Positions 12,710 through 23,417 of a stretch of DNA of 64,000 bases are shown in pieces. The notes beneath the pieces are model-generated. The model ran no database searches and was not told the origin of the DNA. It saw only the letters and a program-made list of their open reading frames with translations. Made by a program: the position numbers and the translations under genes. The DNA is from Monodelphis domestica (taxonomy: Eukaryota; Chordata; Mammalia; Didelphimorphia; Didelphidae), in NCBI RefSeq assembly GCF_027887165.1, contig NC_077232.1, forward strand, positions 11,671,934-11,735,933, in the 5' to 3' direction. The stretch's first letter is position 1. Each line of letters opens with the position of its first letter.

Positions 12710-12861
12710 TCTTGGCTTGCCGATGTAATGTCTTTTGCTCAGCGAGTCCAGCTGCAAGGGGTCGTGGGTGACTATGAGGATACAGCAAATACCAGATGAG
12801 GATCATTTCATTGGATCCTTCCTCAAAGCAATCTGCAGTCCGAAGTGCTATTATTAGCCCC

Positions 12862-12985
12862 ATTTTTAACCCTTTCCCTTCCCTCTCAGAACCGATACTA
12901 TGTTTTGGTTCCAAAGCAGAAGAGCTGTAAGAGTGAGGCAATGGGGGTTAGGTGACTTGCCCAGGGTCACATAACTAGGAAGTCA
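12862..12985 (-). mobile_element. tRNA-derived SINE fragment
   Basis: The 3' two-thirds of a reverse-strand WSINE1-like copy, from TTTTTAACCCTTTCCCTTCC to GGGTCACATAACTAGGAAGT. Confidence 0.7.
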
Positions 12986-13194
12986 AACTTCTGTGGCTTG
13001 TAAAGCTCTTCACTTTTCCTGGCCTTTCCTGGATTACTTACTGCACGTCACTCTCCTCTGCCCGGCCAATCTAGCCTGCTCACTTTTCCTCATGAATGAA
13101 TAAAAAACTATTAATTAAGTCCTTACTGTTTGCAAGGCACAGAAGATCCCCCTAGCAAAGCAGAGAGCCTGAACTCATCAGGAGCTCATGTTTT

Positions 13195-13975
13195 TGTTTT
13201 TCTTTTATTTCCAGTTATAAAAAAATTTTTTCCAAGTTAAAAAATTTTTAATTTTAAATTTAAAAATTTTTTAATTTAAAATTTAAATTTTTAAAAAATT
13301 TAAAATTTTAACAACAAATTTCCACATGAGTTTTCCAAATTTATATAATCCAAACTGTCCCCTTCCCTTCTTCCCTCCCCTTTCCCAGAGCTGACAAGCA
13401 ATTCACTCTGGGTTATCCATGTATTATCACACAAAACATGTTTCCATATTATTCAATTTTGTGAGCGAATTATCTTATAAAAGCCAAACCCCAAACATGA
13501 GCCCAAAGAAACAAGAGAAGAATCGTATTCTTCCATCGGCATTCTGACTTCAGCAGTGTGTCCCAAGTCCCTCGGGATCGTCCTGGATCATCGCATTGCC
13601 GAGAGTAGCTCCGTCTACCCCAGGATTGCTGTCACTGTATACAGTGTTTTCCTGGTTCTGCCTATTTCACTTGCATCAGTTCATCGAGGTCTTCCCTGTT
13701 CTTCCTGAAATCCTCCCGTTCATCCTTCCCAGGTATTCCATCACCCTCACACGCCACTATTTGTTCCGCCACTCCCCAGGGGATGACCACACCCATAATT
13801 CCCAATTCTTTGCCCCCTCACCAAGCACAGCTCGAAATATTCTTGCACCAACAGGTCCTTCCCCCTTTTTATGAGCCCTTTGGGGTACAGGCACAGCTGC
13901 GTTATTGCTCCATCAGAGGCTTCGAATGGTTTTATAGCCCTTTGGGCATGGTTCCAAATCACAGGGGCTCCCATT
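13195..13975 (-). mobile_element. L1 3'-end fragment with AT-rich expansion in its 3' UTR
   Basis: Reverse-strand L1 3' UTR and ORF2 C-terminus, recognised by CTGACAAGCAATTCAC, CAGTTCATCGAGGTCTTCCC and the minus-strand peptide ALCLVRGQ-like remnants. 13230-13312 is a run of alternating A and T blocks (AATTT/AAATT) that can fold back. Confidence 0.7.
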
Positions 13976-14154
13976 CTAAGCAGCTAAAGAAGGTCTGACT
14001 TCGAGTTGCATGGTTAAGTCTCTTGGTCCTTAGGGTGCAACTTTGATCCCTATTAAAAGGCAAATTCTCCCGAGATAATTAGCATTTTAAGTTGTTACTC
14101 ATGTCAACCCCCAAAATAACTCATAACTGCCAGAGCAGTATTAAGAAGTCTTGA

Positions 14155-14345
14155 GGACAGCTGGGTAGCTCAGTGGATTGAGAGCCAGGCTTGGAGATGG
14201 GAGGTCCTGGGTTCAAATCTGGCCTTAGATACTTCTTAGCTGTGTGACCTTGGGCAAGTCACTTAATTCCTATTGCTTAGCCTCTGGCTTGGAACCAATA
14301 CACAGTGTGAATTCTAAGACAGAAGGCAAGTGGTTTGCTTTTTTA
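14155..14345 (+). mobile_element. tRNA-derived SINE (WSINE1-like)
   Basis: GGACAGCTGGGTAGCTCAGT through GGTTCAAATCTGGCC to TTCTAAGACAGAAGGCAAG. Confidence 0.8.
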
Positions 14346-14737
14346 AAACAAGAACAAGTCTTTAATCAAGAGGAGGGAGACAATGACGACTGCTGTCTCA
14401 GGGAAGACACACAGGAATGGGGTAATTGGGAATTTCCACTGAACCAATGAAGATTAGGGCCTACTTAGATTTATAGAGGGGGTGAAGGGCATCGGCCCCG
14501 CCACCTGCTAGGGAAGGAAGCCCTAGCCACCAACCTAAAGGACTGGGAGAGGCCGGCTGCAATAGCCGGAGGTTAGGGAGATCCTGGCAAGTCATTAAAG
14601 CTTTAACTCTCTTTAGGTGAGTTCTCCAGCGTTTGTTGTTCAATCTGGGGGAAAGGCTCCATCTGGGGGTTTCCTAAAGGCAGGCTATCAGGGTCAGTGC
14701 AAGGGTTACAGAAAACAAGGGTGTCACTGGCCATTTG

Positions 14738-15335
14738 GGGGCAGAGCAGCTCGGTGGTGCAGTGGATAGAACACCAGGTCTGGAGCCATAAAGATTCATC
14801 TTTGTGAATTTAAATTCAGTCTCAGACATTTACTAGCTGTGGGACCCTGGGCAAGTCACTTCACCCTGTTTACTTCAGTCTCTTCATCTGTAAAATGAGC
14901 TGGAGATGGAAATGGCAAACTAGCTATGTAACCCTGGACAAGTCACTTAACCTTTTTTTTGCCTCAGTTTCCTCTCCTATAAAATGAGCTAGAGAATGAA
15001 AAGGCAAACTAGCTATGTAACCCTGAGCAAGTCACTTCAACTTTTTGCCTCAGTTTCCCCTCCTGTAAAATGAACTAGAGAAGGAAATGGCAAACTAGCT
15101 ATGTAACCCTGAGCAAGTCACTTCAACTTTTTGCCTCAGTTTCCCCTCCTGTAAAATGAACTAGAGAAGGAAATGGCAAACTAGCTATGTAACCCTGAGC
15201 AAGTCACTTAACCTTTTTTGCCTCAGTTTCCTCTCCTGTAAAATGAGCTGGAGAAGGAACTAGTAAACCTCTCTAGTATGTCTACCAAGAAAAGCCCAAA
15301 TGGGGTCACAGAGTAAGACATGACTGAAGAACACC
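14738..15335 (+). mobile_element. MAR1-like SINE with an internal ~87 bp tandem array
   Basis: A forward copy whose segment from TAGCTRTG to GGCAAAC is repeated. Unit starts are at 14834, 14921, 15010, 15096 and 15182 (spacing 87, 89, 86, 86). The true SINE 3' end follows (CCAAGAAAAGCCCAAATGGG, ACATGACTGAAGAACACC). The junction matches that of the array at 7930-8660. Confidence 0.85.
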
Positions 15336-15474
15336 AACATTTTTATATTATATTATATATTATTGGCTTATATGTAACATAATTATTATCTATTCTATGT
15401 GATATAATACTAGGATATTCTATAGGCTACAGAATAACATATTACACAGAGCACATTATTCTACATTGTATTCT

Positions 15475-16865
15475 ATCATTTCAGTCTGGATGGGCGTGAT
15501 GGGAGGAGAAAAGCTTCAGGGTCGTGGCCTGTGAAGAGGATGCTCCACACTGGCGAGTGCTGTGCCCAAGTTCTCCACCCCGGAGCACTCTCATCCTTCG
15601 TCCTCTCCTGAGTCCCCTCCTGAACCCCGAGGCTGCCTGGGGGCTGTCCTCCTTTCCCAAGTAACCCAGGAAGAAGCTCTGGCCGAGCAGAAGGAAAGAG
15701 ATCTGGGCTGGAGACTGGCACGAACCAGGGATTCTGCGCAGGTCTCTCGGGAGCCCAGGGAAGACAGGGTGGGCACGGGGAGAGCCTAGGCAGAGTCGCC
15801 TGCCCTCCAGCATCTCTGGGCAGAGCATCCAGGCTGAGAAAAGGGGCACGGAAAGGTCGGCCTCATCCCAGCCTTCCTCTCTGCCTGCCTCTCTGGCCCC
15901 CGATTTCCTTCTATTCTCTGTTGTTTCGTTATGGAAATGTTTCCGGAATTTTGCCTTCGCCCCAAGAGGTCAGAGGTTGTCCGGCCATAAATAAGGGCGA
16001 AGGAAGGCCGGGGGGGGGGGGGAGGGCACCTTTCCCCGGGACTTTGGAATTTTCCTAACTGGGGGCTCAGAGCGATTGTGACTGAACTCTGCTCTCTTCG
16101 TTGAGAATAAGCTCGCCAAAGCCAAGGAGGAGCGAGCTAAGCAGATCATCCTCTCTGTTCGCCCTCCTTCCCTCCCCTCCTTTGGGTTTTTCTTAGCCAA
16201 AGTTCCAGAGAGAGAGATGGCAAAGGGCAGGTGGCCAAGAAGAGAAGCAGCGAGCCATGGGGGAGGCGTGACAGGCCGGACAATGGAGCTAGAGTGTTTC
16301 ACAGGCACAACGGGCTCTTTGGAGATCCGGCCAAGACCGCTTCCTCGTCAGCCGTTGGCGCATCCTTCCCAACGGACAATCCAAGGCAGAACGATGGGTA
16401 GAGCTAGAGCCAGGACCAGGAATTCTCTTCCAGCCTATCCTTCCTAGAAGCTGGAGAAGGAGGGTTTTTTCCTGACTTTTCTAGATGTTTTTCTGGGCAG
16501 TGAAGTTCGCAGGAGCTGCAGTTTGTGCCGAGTCTTCTCTGGGCCAAGCTCCCTCTCTCTTCCTAGCATGCCTTTTGAGGTGGGCGGAATCCGCTCCACA
16601 ATTCTCCATCAGAGGATCATGGTCGGTCCGGATCAGGCCCTGGAGAACCGTTCTAGATCTCGCTCCAGATCAGCTCGGGTCCAGCCCAAAGCCCCCCCTG
16701 CTGGGATTCTGGGCTCCAGTGGGGCACACCCAGCCCTCACTCTGTGTCTCACCCTTCCCTGAGCCACGTTCCCACGCAGCAGCCCCCTCCCAGCTGGCCT
16801 TTCCCAGAAGTTTGGTCAGCTCCTCTCCCGCCACTCCACGTTGTGGAGTGGGAAGAGTTTTGTCT
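15475..16865. other. GC-rich apparently unique DNA, no gene recognised
   Basis: No repeat phrases and no recognisable coding exon. It contains an AGGTCA-G-AGGTTG direct repeat (15967-15979) and an AT-rich CCATAAATAAGG (15984-15995), followed by a G-tract at about 16010-16022. Could be regulatory DNA. Confidence 0.4.
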
Positions 16866-16869
16866 TGTT

Positions 16870-17062
16870 TTCAACCTACCTTCCATCTTAGAGCTGAGAC
16901 GCTGTGTTGGTTACAAGGGAAAGGAGTGGTGAGGACTGGGCAGTGGGGGTTAAGTGACTTGCCCAGGATCCCACAGCCCGGAAGTGCCTGAGGGCAGATT
17001 TGAACCCAGGACCTCCCAGGGTTCCGTCTAGCTCTCCAGCCAACTGCGCCTCCTAGCTTTCC
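16870..17062 (-). mobile_element. tRNA-derived SINE (WSINE1-like)
   Basis: Reverse-strand copy: ACCTTCCATCTTAGAGCTGA, GTGACTTGCCCAGGATCCC, TTTGAACCCAGGACCTCCCA. Confidence 0.75.
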
Positions 17063-17198
17063 CCGGCAAAAGTCTCAAGATACATCTTAGGCTTAAGATG
17101 GTGATTCCTCCTGAGGACATTGTTATAACTGAGAGTCATCGAAACTGATGGACAAAGTACTCTCTTGGTCAAGAGCCTTGGGGATCCCATCCTGGTCC

Positions 17199-17323
17199 TC
17201 TGTGTGTGTGTGCGTGTGTGTGTGTGTGCGTGTGTGTGCATGTGTATGCACGTGTGTGCGTGTGTGTGCATGTGTGTGTTTGTGTGTGCGTACGTGTGCG
17301 TGTGTGTGTGTGTGTGTGTGTGC
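17199..17323. repeat. (TG)n microsatellite with CG/CA interruptions
   Basis: About 125 bp of TG dinucleotides broken by TGCGTG and TGCATG variants. Z-DNA-prone. Confidence 0.9.
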
Positions 17324-17329
17324 TGGTCA

Positions 17330-18040
17330 CCCAGCAGGCCTGTTCTCCAGCCCTCTAAAGCAGCCCTAGCTCAGACAGAGGAGGGAAAAGGCAGCGAACA
17401 AGCCCCAGTGAGTGCTGGGAACCTGGGAAAGCCTGTGGAGAGGGAGAGAGAAGCAGAGACGGACAGATCTGAAAGGAGACGGCCATGGAGCAGCCGGGGC
17501 CGTCCTCCTTGCTCCCTCCCAGCCAAGGGGAGAACAGCGGCTCCCCTTTATCAAGCCATCCATTCCTGGTCCTCCCAGAAGGCCGGGGGGCCCGGCCCTT
17601 CTCTCCGGCAGGGACCAAAGGCTGAGGGGAGGCCGTTCCTTTAAATGCTCCTCTCTGTGTCTGAGCCAAGAGGAGGTGAGGCTGGGGGAGGCGGGGAGGA
17701 CAGGGACTAAGCCCAGAGGGAGCCATCTTCCTTGGCTCCACCTGGAACCCATTGGAGAACAGCCTTTGGCCCCATTCCTCCGGCCCTCGGGGCTCCCTCC
17801 TCTTGGCCAGGGCTGAGCCTGCCCCAAACCCTCTAGAGAAACCACGGAGAGGGGTGGCCGGGAGCCCAGGGGGCAGTGCCGGGACTGCACTGGGGGGGCC
17901 CGGGCTCCGAGAGCTCTGGCTGGGTGGCCCGCTTGCCCGGCCCTCGCCCTCTTGTCTTAGAACTGTTCCTGGGACAGATGCCCAGAGCAGCCTTCCTTGG
18001 CCCCTCCCCAGACAGAGGGTCGTGGATTCGAGAGGGAGTT
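17330..18040. other. GC-rich apparently unique DNA, no gene recognised
   Basis: Open frames here have no recognisable domain, no consistent splice structure and overlap on both strands. No repeat seen. Confidence 0.4.
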
Positions 18041-18425
18041 TGGGTAAACCCTCATCTTGCTTCCTAGAATCAATGCAGGAAATTGGGTCCAAGGCAGAAG
18101 AGCGATAAGATCTAGGCAACAGGGCGAAGTCGCTGGCCCAGGGAAGCTGGGACAGCCGAGCCCTCCTAGAGGAGCCCTCCGGCCCTTTGGGGATGGGAGC
18201 TCCTGGAGAGGAGGGACTCAGCCCTGGGGACGGGCTTTTACGTCCCCCATCAGCTTCCTTTCTGGCTTCCTGCTTCAGGTTTCTCCCTTCTCTAGTGTGT
18301 CCTCTGGAAAACTTCCAGAATAAGCTTCCTCAAGCAAAGGCGTGTTGACACTTCTCTCCTGCTCGAAGATCATCAGACACTCGCCAGGAAGTGTCTGAGG
18401 TTAGATTTGAACCCGGAACCCCACC
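18040..18425 (-). mobile_element. SINE fragments (two pieces)
   Basis: TAGAATCAATGCAGG to GGCAGAAGAGCGATAAGATC at 18065-18115, and CAGGAAGTGTCTGAGGTTAG at 18388-18420, are reverse-strand WSINE1-like pieces separated by about 250 bp. Confidence 0.5.
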
Positions 18426-18726
18426 TAACTGGACAGATGGGAAAAAGAATTTCAGGGAAGAGACGCAACTTGCTCCAGGTGACAAAGCAATGATGTGACA
18501 AAGGCAGGACTTAAATCTGGGTCTTCAGGTTCTCTCCCCCCTTATTATACCCTGTGTTCTTGATTTTTGTGGGGAGCTCTCTGGGGAGGCTGATGCACCC
18601 CCTTTCAAGGCCACGTTTGTAAACGCATAACATCAAACAGACAAGATGACAAAGGAATCGATTACACTGAACTCCAGGTCTCCAAAAGCTTTTTTTAAGT
18701 TCAGGAATTGTACTAGATCAAGCTAC

Positions 18727-19415
18727 CTTTCAGAGGAGCTACTGGGTGGTGCGGTGGACACAGTATCTGCTTGGAGCCAGGAAGACTCATCTTCCTGATA
18801 TTGCATGACCCTGGGCAAGTCATTTCTCCCCTGCCTAAATCTGGAGAAGGAAGTAGCAAAGCTCTGCAGTATCAATGCCAAGAAAATCTCAAATGAGGTC
18901 ACACAGAGACCAAGAAGATCAGACATCAACAACAGTGCGCAGGCTTGTCTGGAATCCTGGCACCATCTTTGTGGGGATTGAAGTCTTGTCATTCCTGACT
19001 CAGTGCTACCTCACTGCCCAGAATGATTAGCCCTGTTGTTGCTATTGAGTCGTTTGGGGAGATCTTGGCACAAACATCGGCGGTTTGTGATTTCTTTCTC
19101 CAGCTCATTTTGCAGAGGAGCAAATAGAGGTAAAAGGGGTGGAGTGACTTGCCCAAGGTCACAGGACTAGTGTCTGAGGTCAGATTTGAACTCGGGTCTT
19201 CCTGAATCCAGGCTGGGCACTCTATTCCCTGCTTCACCTGGCTGCCTCCATTTTATTGTTCTTGTTCGGTTGTTTTTCGGTCCTCTTTATGGCCCTATTT
19301 GGGAAGGTTTGTCATTTCCATCCCCAGATCTCTGTCCAAGGTCCCACAGCCAGGGTCTGAGGTTGGATTTGAATTCAGGTCTTCCTGCCTCTAGCCCCGG
19401 CATTCCCTAGCTGCC
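18727..19415. mobile_element. Cluster of three MAR1-like SINE copies in both orientations
   Basis: 18727-18935 is a forward copy (GGTGGTGCGGTGGACACAGT to AGATCAGACATCAACAACA). 18965-19250 is a reverse copy (CCAGCTCATTTTGCAGAGGA, GACTTGCCCAAGGTCAC). 19255-19415 is a reverse copy shortened internally (CCTATTTGGGAAGGTTTGTC, TTTGAATTCAGGTCTTCCTG). Confidence 0.65.
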
Positions 19416-19419
19416 CTTG

Positions 19420-20215
19420 GATTTCTTTAGGCTGGGGATTCCTATCTGTTTGCTCTCTCTTCCTGGAGGATTCTCCTTTTACAACATTTGATTTGCTTGT
19501 TCCCTGGTCAACATTTGCACAATTGCACAACTTACAACATTCCTCTTAGCTCAGGCCTTCCTTGAGCTCTTCCTGGATTTACTGCATTAGTTGTAGGGCT
19601 ATGGGGCAAAGTCTGGCTTGCTGTCATATTGGGGGGCATTGAAGGACACAGTTTCAAGATGCTGAACTTTGTGCCACGTTATCTATACCTTCAAGGGGCC
19701 TTTCCAGTGGCCCTGCAGCTGAACACTCCAGAAGGAGTGCTCTCTTCCATTTAGGAGGTGAGCTCCTGGAGAGAAGGGACTCCTCTTCCCATCTACATCC
19801 CCTGTACCTGACACAATTCTTGGCACAGGGTACAAGCTTTTACATTCATTTGTCAGCTTCCTTCTTGGCTTCCAATTTCTCCCTTTCTCAATGCACCCTC
19901 TGAAAAGTTTCCAGAATAAATTCCTAAAGGAAAGGTTTAGTTACATGACTCTCCTGCTCTGAGATCATCTGTGGCTCCCTATGTCATAAAACAAACTTTT
20001 TTTTTTGGCTCAGTCAGCATTCAAGGTTCTGCCTCATTTGACTCTCATGGACTTTCCCAGGCTCATTTCCACACTACTCCCTTTTAACATTCTATATGTT
20101 CAAGGAAATTGGCCCACTTGCCACTCCCTAAACGTGCTATTCCTTCTTCCTCAGTGCCTTGGTGGAAGTTGCCCTTCCCTCTAGCGTGGCTGAAATGCTC
20201 TCCCTCTTCACCTCA
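19420..20215. other. No gene or clear repeat seen
   Basis: AT-moderate sequence with a pyrimidine-rich middle. Phrases such as CCTGCTCTGAGATCATCTG recur loosely near 18360, suggesting an old repeat shared by both places. Confidence 0.3.
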
Positions 20216-20219
20216 GTGG

Positions 20220-20560
20220 TATCAAACAGCATTTATGAGGTGACCACGATGTGCCAAGCACCATGTCAAGGCCTGAAGATACAAAGAAAGCTCCTGACCC
20301 CCAAGGAACTCAGAGTTTAATAGGAGAAACAACATGCAAATGGTTATGCACGAAAAAAGATCTCCAGGGAGGGTGCACCTAGGAGAAGGTGGAGACAACC
20401 AACGGAGGAAGGGGGATTGGAAAACTTCCCCTAGACAGTGGGATTTTAGCTGGGACTTAAAGGAAGCCATGGAAAGCAGAGGATTGAGATGAGGAGATGG
20501 CACTCCAGGCATGGGGCACAGCCAGGACAAATGCATGGAACCTTTCAAGATGGTGCCCAG
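20220..20560 (+). repeat. Third copy of the unclassified interspersed repeat
   Basis: Begins with CAGCATTTATGAGGTGACCA and ATGTGCCAAGCACCATG, and continues with GGGATTTTAGCTGGGACTTA, a GAGATGAGGAGATGGCACTC stretch and CAGGCATGGGG. It looks like the upstream part of the element whose downstream part is at 1-1000. Confidence 0.4.
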
Positions 20561-21060
20561 AGGTGGAAAAGTGGGGAGGGGAATTTTTCTGGTCTTTCGC
20601 CTTCATGAACAAGAAACCAGGGGGATCTGGCATCAGCCGTCAACGTGGTGGGAATGGGACAACCAGAATCCTAGACCAGGCATCTGGGCCAGAACAAAAG
20701 CCTTCATCGGTGGCCTTAGAGGGCTGGGTGCTCCCAAGGACTCGGGAACTTGTCACAAAAAAACATTGCAAAGCAGGAAGGGTCAGAAGGGCAGGAGAAG
20801 ACTTCTCACTCTCTTTAGAGGGCAGCTCAGGAGGACACGGCATTTGGGCAAGGAGCACCCAGGACAAGGCACAGGCACACCTACTCTCAGATCAGGGTTT
20901 TGAAAGAGGTTATTAGCCTAACTCCTTTGATAATCCTTTGGAGACCTAGTTTCTTGTTTTGTTTTGAAGCAGAGAGTCATGGGATGGAGTGGGTGACACT
21001 AGGCAGGTCATCCTGTATCAGAATATTTTTCTTCTTGGAAAAGAATATCTCTCCATCTCT

Positions 21061-21217
21061 TTTTTTAAACCCTTACCTTCCTTCTTAGAATCAATACTGT
21101 GTATTGGCTCCAAGGCAGAAGAGTGGTCAGGGCTAGGCCATGGGAGTCAAGTGACTTGCCCAGGGTCACTCAGCTAGGAAGGGCCTGAGGTCAGGTTTGA
21201 ACCCAGGACCTCCCAGA
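21061..21217 (-). mobile_element. tRNA-derived SINE (WSINE1-like)
   Basis: AAACCCTTACCTTCCTTCTT to GAACCCAGGACCTCCCA on plus, i.e. a reverse copy missing the very 5' end. Confidence 0.75.
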
Positions 21218-21424
21218 AAAGATTATCTTGTATGGGCCTTTCCAGCTTTGAAAGAATTTGTCTCAATGGCTTTTGGGGAGTCAAAAAGTCCTATTGAGGG
21301 GAAAAGAGCCACATTCTATCTCTCCTCTCCTGATCTTCCTAGTCACCTATGCTATTTCTGAAGGAATATGTACAGCCATCTAGTCAAATGCATCCATTTT
21401 TCAGATAAGAAAACTGAGGCCCAT

Positions 21425-21630
21425 GGAACAAATAGGTGGCTTAGTGGATTGAGAGCCAGGCCTGGAGAGAGAGGTCTTAGGTTCAAATCTGGCCTCAGAT
21501 ACTTCCTAGCTGTGTGACCCTGGGTAAGTCACTTCATTGCCCAGCCCTTACTGTTCTGCCTTGGAAGCAATACACTGTATTGATTCTAAGATAGAAGGTA
21601 AGAGGGTTTTTTTTTTAATTAAAATAAAGA
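21425..21630 (+). mobile_element. tRNA-derived SINE (WSINE1-like)
   Basis: AAATAGGTGGCTTAGTGGAT through GGTTCAAATCTGGCC to GATAGAAGGTAAGAGGG with a T/A-rich end. Confidence 0.75.
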
Positions 21631-21639
21631 TTTTTAAAA

Positions 21640-23155
21640 ATTGAAAGAAAAAGAAAACTGAGGCCCAGGGAGTTGAAATGTACTTTCCAAGGGTGCCCAT
21701 CTGTACAACGAGAACTGCATTTTAGTGGATCTAGAATTCGAAGCCAAGTCTTCTCTCTAAACTAGGGCTTCTTGATTTTCCTTCCTTCTCTTCTTCCTCC
21801 TTCCTTCCTCTCTTCTCTCCTCCCTTTTTTTCTTCCTTCTTTCCACTGGACCCCTTCTTGGAATAATCCTTTGAAGATGCATAAAGTGAAGCTCATCTAA
21901 TTATAGAGGCCGCCAACTGTATTTACCAAAAACAAGTTCATGGCCCCCAGCTGGAGAGCTCCCATCCTAAGGTCTCTCTGTGGTCCTCCATAGACTGCCT
22001 TTCTTCCTCCCCCCCCTCCTCCCCCCCTAAAGCCCATCCTGCTCAGATTTCCCCCTAACTCTCCCCCTTGCCCATTGGGGTGTATTTGAGCCCGAGGGCT
22101 GCCATCTGGCCCCCGGCTTGGGTTTCTGCTTTGGTGGCATGTCTCTGGAGTCTCCTCCCTTTGGCCTCTCAGAAGGGCAGGGGCAGCTTCACCTTCATCT
22201 CCCGGCTTCCCGGATTTCCATCAGGACTCATCTGAAAGCGGCCCTTTGTGCAGGGAGCTGGGGCCACCCCCGCCCCCTCCAGGGCCTTCCTTCTGCCCGG
22301 ACCTCCCATGTTTTCTACCTGAATTTCGCTAGATTTTGACTCGTTTCCTTCTTTTCCCGTTTTCTCCCACTGGGATGGGCTTTTGCTCTTCCGTGTTTGC
22401 CCAGCTCTCAGCACATAGTAGGCGCTTGGCAGATCGTGTAGAGCTCTGGCCCTTAAGGTTTGGGGCCCTTTTTGTTCCCATCCCTCCCCGCCTCGGGGTA
22501 GACTCCAGAAAGAGATGGAAAGAGCTACCCGAACTGATGCAGAGGGGAATAAGCTGAGCCGGCCGAACGTTAGAGCAGTGACTGCCGCATTGGGGAAGGG
22601 CGAAGACCTGGCTACCCTCGAGGGGCTTGGGGCGAAGAACGCGTCTCTCCAGCTCCAGAGAAAGGCCTGCTGGGTCGGCTGCGATTGCCCCCTTTAGTGT
22701 CTTCGGGTTTGGCTCATTCTCTCACAAAGATGACTAGGGACAGGTTTCGTGCGATGGATACCCCAGCTCTAACCCCGATCAATTGCCGGCCAGCTCCGGG
22801 AGGGGAGAGGAAGGGAGACAATTTGGAGCTTATAACTTTGGAGAACTTATGCGAAATTTCATAGGGAAAAAGCATCCCTCAATGGACAAGCGTTTCTTCT
22901 GGGCCTACTGTGGGCCGGGCACTATCTTTTCCCAGCCAAGCATGCCTCGGTGCCTGCGCCCAGGAGCACCCAGATCGGTGTAGTTTAGTTGAACTGGGGA
23001 CCCGCTGGATTATCTGAGGAAAGCAACCGGCAAGGGAACGTGCTGGAGCTCGCTGACAGGCTGGAGGCCTCAGTTTCCCCAGCCGTACCCCAGCTACGGC
23101 TGGAGAGTCAGGGCTGGGACCTGGCCAGAGCTCCTTCTGGGTTAGCTAGAGACTG
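21640..23155. other. FADS1 upstream region, no gene recognised
   Basis: Pyrimidine-rich TTCC patches at 21780-21850 and a C-rich run at 22008-22028, then unique sequence. No FADS2 exon (haem motif HPGG region) is visible on the minus strand here. Confidence 0.4.
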
Positions 23156-23159
23156 CCCT

Positions 23160-23417
23160 ACAGCGCGTCGCCGGAGGGAAGGTGGAGGAGGGGGTCTGGC
23201 GCGCGCCCGGGCAATCTCGGGGGGCGGGGGGAGGAGGCACCCTCTCCCGCCCGCGCCACGCGGCTCAGCCAATGGGAGCGCGGGCCCCCGAGCTTCGCCG
23301 CCGTCCGCCGTCCGCCGCCCCTGGTGCTGAAAACGGCTTCCGCGCGCTCCCCTCCGGACCGCGCCAGCGCGCGCCGCCGTCACTGCCGCTGCTCCTGCCG
23401 CCGCCGCCTCCAGGACC
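23160..23417 (+). promoter_or_regulatory. FADS1: FADS1 CpG-rich promoter and 5' UTR region
   Basis: A very GC- and CpG-rich stretch directly upstream of the FADS1 ATG. It contains a CCAAT box at 23269-23273 within GCTCAGCCAATGGGAGCG and several G/C boxes (for example GGGGCGGGG near 23221). No TATA box is visible. This suits a CpG-island promoter driven by NF-Y and Sp-type factors. The transcription start cannot be fixed from sequence alone. Confidence 0.7.

Noticed and set aside
15476-18323. Overlapping open frames of 100-250 codons in GC-rich DNA
   Set aside because: Present on both strands at once, no recognisable domain, no coherent splice pattern; some end inside SINE sequence.
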